53,849 nt of DNA, taken from positions 44,052-97,900 of the forward strand of contig CAJUBT010000004.1 of assembly GCA_910584815.1 (NCBI GenBank), read 5' to 3'. The stretch's first letter is position 1; every line of letters starts with the position of its first letter. A model generated the notes under the pieces. That model ran no database searches. It was not told the DNA's origin and was given only the letters and a program-made list of their open reading frames with translations. Both the position numbers and the translations under genes were made by a program. Source of the DNA: an uncultured Christensenella sp. Lineage in GTDB: Bacteria > Bacillota > Clostridia > Christensenellales > UBA1242. Shown piece after piece: positions 51,501-53,849 of the stretch.

Positions 51501-53741
51501 ATTACTGGCACAACAGGTGTTGGAAGTGGTGTTTTCATTGCTGGCAGAGCTTATGGCGAAAGTAGCATTATAAATGTGTTTAATTTAGCAACTAACTATA
51601 CAACAGCAACAGATACCTTTACTTTTGAACCAAGGTTATACCATATTGTAAACGCTGGAGAAAATAACCAAGATATTTTGGAAAACTCTAACGAAGATAA
51701 TAAAGGTATTCCAACCTTTGAAAACTTAAAAGGCAAAAGTGAAGACAATAGTTTAAGCGACATCTGGACACAAGAAAATGAATATACTTTAAATAAACCA
51801 GTTGGTAACATTTATTATCCTTCAATTCGTGGGTTAGGTGGAAGTTGGAAAAACACAGAAAGTGAAGCTCTTGTTAGCATTAAAAGTGATGATGCAAGAG
51901 TTGAAATTCCAAAATATTTAGAACAATATAATAGCGATATTAAAAACAAAAAAACATTAATAAGTTTGCTAGAGGAAACCGAAAGTTCTACTCAGCAAAA
52001 CAAAAATAAAACCTATTATTTTGTTACCAGTGAAGAAGAACTTGCTTGGATTTCAACAAATGTAAATTCTGGCAGTTTACTAACAAATCGCACTGAATTT
52101 GTTTTAATGACAGATTTAGACTTAAGTGGAAAATACTGGACTCCAATAGGTTCAACTTCAGTTTATCCATTCCAAGGTGTGTTTAATATGAATGGGCACA
52201 GAATTAAGGGTATTACAATAGATAATAAAAATTTATTATATGGCGGTTTGTTTGGTTATACAAACAATGCAAAAATTGTTAATGGTTATATTGAAGATGC
52301 CTTTATAAAAATTATTTCAGAAAGTGACCAAGCTAATGTTTACGCTGGTGCAGTTGTTGGTAGAGGTTATAACACAACCATACAAAATGTTTCAATAACC
52401 ACAGCAATCTCTGTAACCACAAATTCAGCAATATTTGTTGGTGGTGCAATAGGTTCATTAACTGGCACAACTAATTATGTTACTGAAGAGCCAAACTATA
52501 AACTAGAAAATGTTGTTGTTAATAAATCAATCAGCAAAAAGTCTGGCACAGATTCCAGCATTTCCGATAGTTATCCTAAATATATAGATATTTCAAAATA
52601 CTATTATCAAGTTGTAGAAGTTCCTATAACAGAAGGAACAATTCAAACTTCCGATAACACAAAAATAGGCATTGGTGCATTCTCTGAAGGTGGTAATGTT
52701 TATGTTGGCGGTATAGTTGGTTATGCTTCGGGTTATCGTAGAGATGATGGAAGTGATAAAGATGGTAAAGACAACCCAACCATAAATGGTGCTGTTAGTG
52801 ATGTTAACATTGCTGCAATAACAATTTCATCTTCTTCACGTAGTTACGCAGGCGGTATTGTAGGCTTTGGTCAAGGTGAAGTTATTATGGATAGTGTTAA
52901 GAGTATGGGTATATCAAAAACCTTTACTAATCAATACGATTGTGTTGGCGGCATTGCAGGTTATTTGAACGATTCCGATATAACTAATGCCTACTTTGGC
53001 GGTTATATAGAACCTTGTCAGGATATGAATAACTTAATTATTAGCAGGGCAGGCGGCATAGTTGGTTTTGTTGAAAGTACTGGAACTTTAAACTATTGCT
53101 ATAGCAAAGGTTCCATTAACCATAACCCTAAATATGAAAACAATGCTCATATTGGCGCTATTATAGGTTATACTCGTGGCAGAGATTTTAATGGTGATAG
53201 CTACTTAATTTACGATAGTCAAGGTGATTTGGTTGCTGGAAACACTAACTTTACAAAAGCAGTTGGTTACGATGAAAATAATAACCAAGATAGAGACCCT
53301 TCACTTCCTGTTTTATTCGACCAAAACACAGGGTTAATTAATAACTCAAATGGTTTCTTATCTCATATTTGGAGTGGCACATCCTTAAATACTAATTTCA
53401 TTTCTGTAAAAAGTAATGATGATTCAGTTATTCTTGTAAATGCAGATAACATTGCTATAAATGCTAATTTATCTAATGGTTGCCAACTTGTAAGAGATTA
53501 CACAACTATAACAATTAAATCTTCCGATGAAGCAACTCAAAATGGTGGAAAACTTCAAGTTGCAGGAAGAAATGAATATGGCGAATATGTAATTGTAGAA
53601 GCAACAATAACTCAAAGCGGAGAGTTCTTAATTAACGGGTATGTTTCTGGCACAGGTGCAAACAAAATTAACTTTGCTAAAACCTCAGTTATTCTTGTTT
53701 CAATTATACCAAACCTTCCAGACACTCCTGTTGGGCCATAA
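36555..53741 (+). CDS. Giant 5,728-residue GLUG-repeat lipoprotein
   Basis: A lipoprotein signal ends in LLYGC (Cys23). Residues ~25-1180 are Ig-like beta domains. Repeat modules open near residues 1183, 2688, 3278, 4178, 4765 and 5152. Classical GLUG units are clear (VGGVVGENKGTILNN, VGGLVGVNRGKVYGS). A BIG2-like domain lies near 1860-1910 (ISIDEYGNLRIMGEGKVTL). A non-repeat interruption covers ~3826-4175. The last ~110 residues are a plain beta-rich tail. It has no CHAP domain, LPXTG signal or C-terminal membrane helix, so the lipid is the only visible anchor. The ribosome site is a weak GGGGG at 36545-36549. It is a paralogue of the upstream giant gene, with matching landmarks over the first ~3,300 residues. 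A structural or adhesive role is inferred; no enzymatic activity is visible. A terminator follows at 53765. Confidence 0.85.
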   Translation: MKRFLSAFFIFMCLVCGGLLYGCGDRYANLSLSIEISYDGAKSVEDLPSGDKRVILNNGGAFDDHLDGSYTFYIVSETNTKTTATVQAKFSGVPDDFNYEVSHSLSTEILSVSENATYIDSGVKKEVTANCKGRTELTLLNVESGKKDKIIIDVVEVASSMSFIDKSLAIVGSEGSTLTLNNEIVKLAPSTSTLTNVSFSMGELDREGNFEAWDNSELVANGLRFNRETNVLSVFDKNLKMKSFYIMASYDNPVGDNLTAITEVRVVNALTDFKIYAGVSVNDAKEENLIAEGDINDLIVNIEGLSDKDIILKVKSNGEEINFGYTMTSSMPVYFPNNRTFRAEYFQADGVTASIFDEETKSYYKNATYALCFIKICAGTKTTLNDRYPSGTYPVEFVCDYENFKVDNYPLKTNYIVKNDNLITSFAVNGEVQNNFSILQDNKQRPYDSEVYLNSSANVNGTSFNIDVGNTDSILQSNKKFTLALYKEIGNNRYEEVTGRLSQFFSVKRGTGQSGNLTNVIDNFASVYDCNTTFYFVPNALLNNVHLGDVFYLIVTAEKPYEREDKQAKATIKLNVVQGINEFPSFNYEYSQFEVDEATGNYVQDPVTGENVVKHFSGEMPFKEDKISEESLNLDLSSGLGAVVTLKYLPEGASLNNITVLSSNEKVLSIERFKDEKNSFKINLHSVGQEEILIRVSHLDVTYKIKVNVYTPITNFNIRLGSTSVASGIGKYKENNQGDIISSTVQVRKEIYLNLTTTPPTSTQFRIDYFAYYNGEENNLLGHYYIDFDGKASSVINVIGDADFAFICARGGNKNSCSFNFPTDTSVGRNYTIVIKVTNLNGLIITKSFELESYVPIKTIKTDVTRRLVYNPNTISFYSKTEDALDPTVFGLKIDVLAENKDSKVTYGFDNYGRIILIVNNIQETFFVCSNGRLEESKNTINLLTLISQYPDGDGYYWFKLNSEYNFGNVVNSVFYSIQIQQLDMWFTQTNSFRVADAERVSTLVTYTDEQLYYKQGFSQNDIVDIQVLKDTTYNKNLLVKVYDLIETPNGNFYYDLQDNKEQNISCVTNATIEEGKTSSQFNLNLTPSIAGRSVIVIMPEDKIITQQDYNNFTQKEYVKVDVTKENFAEGIYFIREGIGYVPAPQEFDASLTYYAHTTVLKNTLSLWKYCLVFYMSVADGVKVPYHIASYDDLKEVSLNSDSVTKRYVFTKNVTVETSENWKAIGNYYLVEDVTIENFKDNTFYINNNGNYEIADSYSDAETYYLYGFNGEISGKYSYHNVKTDKIIETFYKLAGLSFEGTDDVEENLSSVSGFISNLGNKGRALNLNVSYGVFRPTLKKEYTFGGIAANNYGYIENSITSFDNITVTTSNKAVVGGVVGENKGTILNNVETNIGVKGIVRVVALNKDVNVSVGGLVGVNRGKVYGSFKYAEVNSQKFVFNDAGFNSTLNIIAELDAAGSNILEKSSIGGAVGTNYGLLKDVSIKGTISAPNFNNVGGLVGSAEYNKDFNNNTTLDETTETETPDENVTEETETDIIKYSIDSSYSIASVTGYNNVGGAIGVAKGANITDTLNINYTSAENYATNANYVRVFVNGKNNVGGLIGNASNTNIQYSYVVSYFECMPLNEAEEEEIGYDIVGINAGGFIGLTQNTTIIKNSASFVNVKAEQVADLFIHTYNAEPSISDVFVIGYALAGTEMTHSITQLGSNIEGYFYYIAVQKSIDNNPDSDILYIRDTNSVASNTTAETIIQSFGTKDGWYIDSEENSGDTNSGLPILTISFKVDENTTYTEALFATTPINVSATTKEDENQFITYIKNDDNSLIIFYNYDYLSKYLAEDINKLNIVDFQKFIDLEVYPLTGKSKRLDIATNNSKVISIDEYGNLRIMGEGKVTLTISSKLNSKFKAEVYIVVKYGVRNVNVYKDVSSNVTLDSCKGDNKIVVLKNRTQSLFVDVEYTRDLDHEIGAQLKPSSEVGIRFEVSTTDSNLIDILEDLKEVGTATDINGLFKINGATWMLDKDGKNWYVEISSGINPIITPLVAMENNRFLRINYVPYIKSIFNAVESTIILDRFAGDFDLSIIKGATGILIENNLDSTTSVEISQLETHTFTVTLFTDYEADDILDNFVSQNENGKLTIVKSDIKRKYTDDTKKTLESISATFTISYKDKLNAVENDLTYLFKFSAASNGLISKELKFVIVSQDKINQVYGTMYSAIKDFPQSPNKNAVIYNGKVGVLSVEVYPYFSNYNSMRVYYRTQSSFPLLITQLSYDITGETGQYLTNYPDSGSIQDMSDVMQVEKSSGQDSYLLNPDGIYSYSKVYFFSLLAGTNVPDRTNFTFYVDFLRRDGTIIETFAYNFVSVVQPKVEFNFNDELYSKENKNYYLPLNTKQSLDVNLVNYEGEINWEVSSVDYNLTQNEIETLTPYLTEDGNYEMKVFNYEGKNSTKNVLSTEAIGKHITLTAIIVDNENTYTFSQTFVVTMFTVTGVTAQNVERGYMTIPMSTTTPLLVNLDIEYDEALIKNPEDNWYQNWFEIYGKEASNELYRYIYEYSGYEIEEFFSRYLIQLSNAIAKASYNYNDTQVAKTSGVWFYDSGDETSGYLQVNRDYNGSTFGVEQYNEYIAVYGYQIDRNSKMSLRTNISYSNNDPRNSITTGIPNVHNYSIAMTDTTFETAFSFKDDFILNFVYKSDLINAIPVSTPEEFLTMQEGFDYRLVNDIELAGYMPISTPIASFDGNNHKIYITSFGYAPEYDENCVLGLFDTISENTMLYNVSVHFTNRVSVNNDGVTLTPSQASLNVTQLYVKTLTFGGIAATNNGVLTNCKVSGRLNLTINNDINVGPIPEALNGGLVARNTETAYITNSSVVGFDLSTYGITAGFVGENNGKVVSSFFNESSITNLSSSVTAGFVYSNQSNIYECYTQGYRTANDNDIRNTGNGIQAEGNVGGFVYSNNGNISDCYSNISLKTSSMLAGFVYTESSSSIISRCYSISYKSSSDNSRIASPFAGANSSDYSSITINGQLNYCYYLTGDTWTKTSWASTSENKQAKELSLDEFSTHTNFVSYDLSLVYNDTQTYADGIEKYSYVDGYTWVIIEGKPVIVSTLIRTISQRNYYGKSKNYKETYDYFVRDNTKNITAVSTENLGGNRVKTVYTYEGNSEDIVYTEVKDFSRSTITYFFPKEKNNTKYNDAITIVFELTNEGKRGKALSAEYGTDKIVVLDVRQQVNQEWIEDSNFRANDTIEIYTEASNDNSVDSKIVKIVYKVLENASYYYGSNAHKISDLVGTRTNPQIIYDYESFVYYMQDGKNGTSGSAGKHFRIIKDIDFVNNHGYLLPDTVYSNFQGALQGNYMALNQISISYVNNLSGSEVDYDKEAFGVFGSISTIPDNKLFNTVISNLTLNVVEVLSNTHERVGALAGKIHTDKTKTDTKVILNNITVGGMGSRTAHIQGKNAAGGLAGIILGDVIIKDINVSANVNATRDVSSGNVGSVLYNKNGSFTDIAYAGGVVGILDCNSIVDASTQRNYNASNIHFSGSVHITGGVVGGAFGLVGKESVVNYANVDVANTANNYLEASVYAGGLVGENRGIIRSSSVSYRELENYSSVKIGSSNLIDNLFFRSSAGSDSVIASGGLVGLNNGGLVSNSISTVDVRDANTRIAGGAVGRMIVGTLKNVIATGSLMSKSIIGGLIGTANNSTLVTEAGYNEDAIATKRVTEEPTLIDKQAENTVIIDCVAANNWLIDDYWQYEYLQMNNNAIAGFIGLISNSATKQDFIIFEGTSFYTNTLYTASNASTPQKHLKVAYFSNTIDIMADSSSTVKSVLTNKEGTQAVFPYSIREAFYEDTNMGVTYTMYERENPNYKDPETTFVKNTYYSPSIYELRSYNLENPEDFYTKIDFNDPYWEDNNFVWESANIPTTFDEYVQHFGIIYALELDKDGKKRFNRITTENAFNLYKDGDPSLPEEERVKGDIYYIRSNRISTFRKTTSYLTGTSNDIILSTQNGGAENKRNDFTFNSFDDLKAVNNLYINGLLITDIGTPVTEGGLDDEWYKATYNNVNYILPNNTKIVKITFNSTLKEFKVPNSDSIIRAWEVTSIDITYDYDTSKNFISVKSKNVSALNYSYSLQLSSKQVIYNKFIDNGYWSAGENFLLDASYDKADKYLTNLEFADIYLWTSFASEKWYDEQYVTGKLEISTPEEFAMFANMVNEGTTFAGKTVKLVNDIDLSGKFWVPIGSKEHAFKGTFDAGIYSGEDYSGENYKIKYATVNSVSNSGVNSLGGIFGYVENATIKNLETVGGDIYGTISGGVVAMSNGSITLLNVENRNNVTGEQIAGGIIGKIQSENVSNASIVIENCINHGDIDHQNTNYSKDAEISLGGIIGSVDSNATGRVFNELYNDGTIIAINNRTSYSGSQIKIELNVGGIIGNVSQDGDRYNELNNYGNIDITTNAHTLNVGGVIGITKKQAVITHSKNYASINISYNNIYSEGRNKIYKSTAMVGGVIGRAQHTIISCGNEGKIEFNLGASSSAFIGIGGAVGTTVADVQKSYNANNIEVYTITRATKVVIGGVVGGVEITSQNREVSNCYNSGDVQATSSSKMFAGGIVGSSYVKNHYTSVYDEYSFYSADPHNYRLTVKTNLNVGYINVIELKTLDNGLGAIAGYGNFDMVFVDNFYLRDSAFSGNTIYKAYCLLNNDENAENKGYYTVDGNSNYPKLMVSLKNPEEYTSNWSFVSETNPNGVWQQYYDTWYPSLRENNSSSMWSDKLEEVSQEHGSFIVKSGEELAYLANVINSGEIDSSNITIKLTSFIDLSNRYWIPIGTKENTFKGKFDGNGYVIRNLTIDGNYTEQNSYGGLFGYCEDATITEIGLENTIIKNVEYAGAVAYNVVESEISRIYTAVEDEIKDAIISAKIGAGGLVYNLLNSSPKDSNNNKAGLYYSYNDTKVETVGEDIEEGTASGRELITGGIVGRLDGSLISNSYNNSNADLKTEKITGTTGVGSGVFIAGRAYGESSIINVFNLATNYTTATDTFTFEPRLYHIVNAGENNQDILENSNEDNKGIPTFENLKGKSEDNSLSDIWTQENEYTLNKPVGNIYYPSIRGLGGSWKNTESEALVSIKSDDARVEIPKYLEQYNSDIKNKKTLISLLEETESSTQQNKNKTYYFVTSEEELAWISTNVNSGSLLTNRTEFVLMTDLDLSGKYWTPIGSTSVYPFQGVFNMNGHRIKGITIDNKNLLYGGLFGYTNNAKIVNGYIEDAFIKIISESDQANVYAGAVVGRGYNTTIQNVSITTAISVTTNSAIFVGGAIGSLTGTTNYVTEEPNYKLENVVVNKSISKKSGTDSSISDSYPKYIDISKYYYQVVEVPITEGTIQTSDNTKIGIGAFSEGGNVYVGGIVGYASGYRRDDGSDKDGKDNPTINGAVSDVNIAAITISSSSRSYAGGIVGFGQGEVIMDSVKSMGISKTFTNQYDCVGGIAGYLNDSDITNAYFGGYIEPCQDMNNLIISRAGGIVGFVESTGTLNYCYSKGSINHNPKYENNAHIGAIIGYTRGRDFNGDSYLIYDSQGDLVAGNTNFTKAVGYDENNNQDRDPSLPVLFDQNTGLINNSNGFLSHIWSGTSLNTNFISVKSNDDSVILVNADNIAINANLSNGCQLVRDYTTITIKSSDEATQNGGKLQVAGRNEYGEYVIVEATITQSGEFLINGYVSGTGANKINFAKTSVILVSIIPNLPDTPVGP
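49090..53340 (+). repeat. Three tandem C-terminal GLUG modules in the second giant gene
   Basis: Each module opens with the same pattern at residues ~4178, 4765 and 5152: STPEEFAMFANMVN, KSGEELAYLANVINSG and TSEEELAWISTNVNSG, then DIDLSGKFWVPIG-like and F-x-G-x-F-x-x-x-G. The GLUG coils follow. The three copies are closer to one another than to upstream modules, so they arose by tandem duplication. Confidence 0.75.
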
Positions 53742-53764
53742 CATAATTTAATTTATAATTAAAC

Positions 53765-53801
53765 AAAAAACATCACAGCTCTAAAACTGTGATGTTTTTT
53801 T
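53765..53801 (+). terminator. Intrinsic terminator after the second giant gene
   Basis: A perfect 14-bp stem (53765-53778 with 53787-53800) with an 8-nt loop ends in T7. The A6 at the left arm means it could also act on the other strand. It lies 24 nt after the stop. Confidence 0.9.
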
Positions 53802-53810
53802 GTAATATAA

Positions 53811-53833
53811 AACCACCAGATAGTCTGGTGGTT
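53811..53833. repeat. Perfect 10-bp inverted repeat at the right edge
   Basis: AACCACCAGA and TCTGGTGGTT flank a 3-nt loop TAG, only 10 nt after the terminator. It is unusually G+C-rich for this window. It may be the terminator of a convergent gene outside the window or a second element ending the giant transcript. Confidence 0.6.
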
Positions 53834-53849
53834 CATTTTAGGTTTACCG

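Noticed and set aside
53700..53738. LPDTP near the C-terminus of the second giant protein as a sortase signal
   Set aside because: The glycine is missing, and no hydrophobic segment or basic tail follows. The N-terminal lipid is the evident anchor.
1..53849. Alternative genetic code (no TGA stops used)
   Set aside because: Trp is encoded by TGG and no in-frame TGA interrupts the genes. TAA/TAG preference is expected at this A+T content.

Overview
The window is very AT-rich and comes from a low-GC, endospore-forming Firmicute, probably an uncultured gut-type Clostridia lineage. This rests on the gene content (mfd next to a PrsA-type foldase, a YwmB-like gene, a SpoIIQ-like LytM protein, spoIIID), strong AGGAGG ribosome sites and N-terminal lipoprotein signals. 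The genus cannot be fixed from the sequence. All nine genes lie on the + strand and end in TAA or TAG. I see no rRNA, tRNA, CRISPR array, transposase or phage gene.

Region 1 (1-10.6 kb) holds ordinary housekeeping and sporulation genes: mfd (transcription-repair coupling factor), a large lipoprotein foldase with a split parvulin domain, a lysine-rich flippase-like membrane protein, a short YwmB-like protein, a SpoIIQ-like M23 protein (start corrected to 8252), acyl carrier protein and SpoIIID. The ywmB-spoIIQ-spoIIID order resembles the ywmB-murA-spoIID-spoIIQ-spoIIID cluster of other sporeformers, but murA and spoIID are missing and acpP lies between spoIIQ and spoIIID. Several perfect hairpin terminators and good promoters punctuate this region.

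Region 2 (10.8-53.7 kb) is the striking part. Two giant genes fill about 78% of the window: a predicted 8,250-residue lipoprotein (10840-35592) and a predicted 5,728-residue lipoprotein (36555-53741). Both start with a lipoprotein signal, followed by about 1,150 residues of Ig-like beta domains and then thousands of residues of glycine-rich GLUG-type repeats expected to fold as a beta-helix. Landmarks of the two proteins fall at nearly the same residue numbers over the first ~3,300 residues, so they are old tandem paralogues. They then diverge. The first gained about 70 repeats of ~35 residues (GG-[IVL]-[VI]-G-Y-M-x-G-G type), an unrecognised ~300-residue domain with a CxxCxxC motif, and a C-terminal CHAP domain with an apparent Cys-His-Glu triad. 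The second ends in three tandem repeat modules and has no recognisable enzyme.

The most interesting hypothesis is that the first giant protein is a membrane-anchored, wall-spanning rod that carries a peptidoglycan-cleaving (CHAP) head at its tip, with a non-enzymatic sister protein encoded next to it. The Ig-like/GLUG architecture and the CHAP triad are seen in the sequence; the rod shape, surface display and target are inference.
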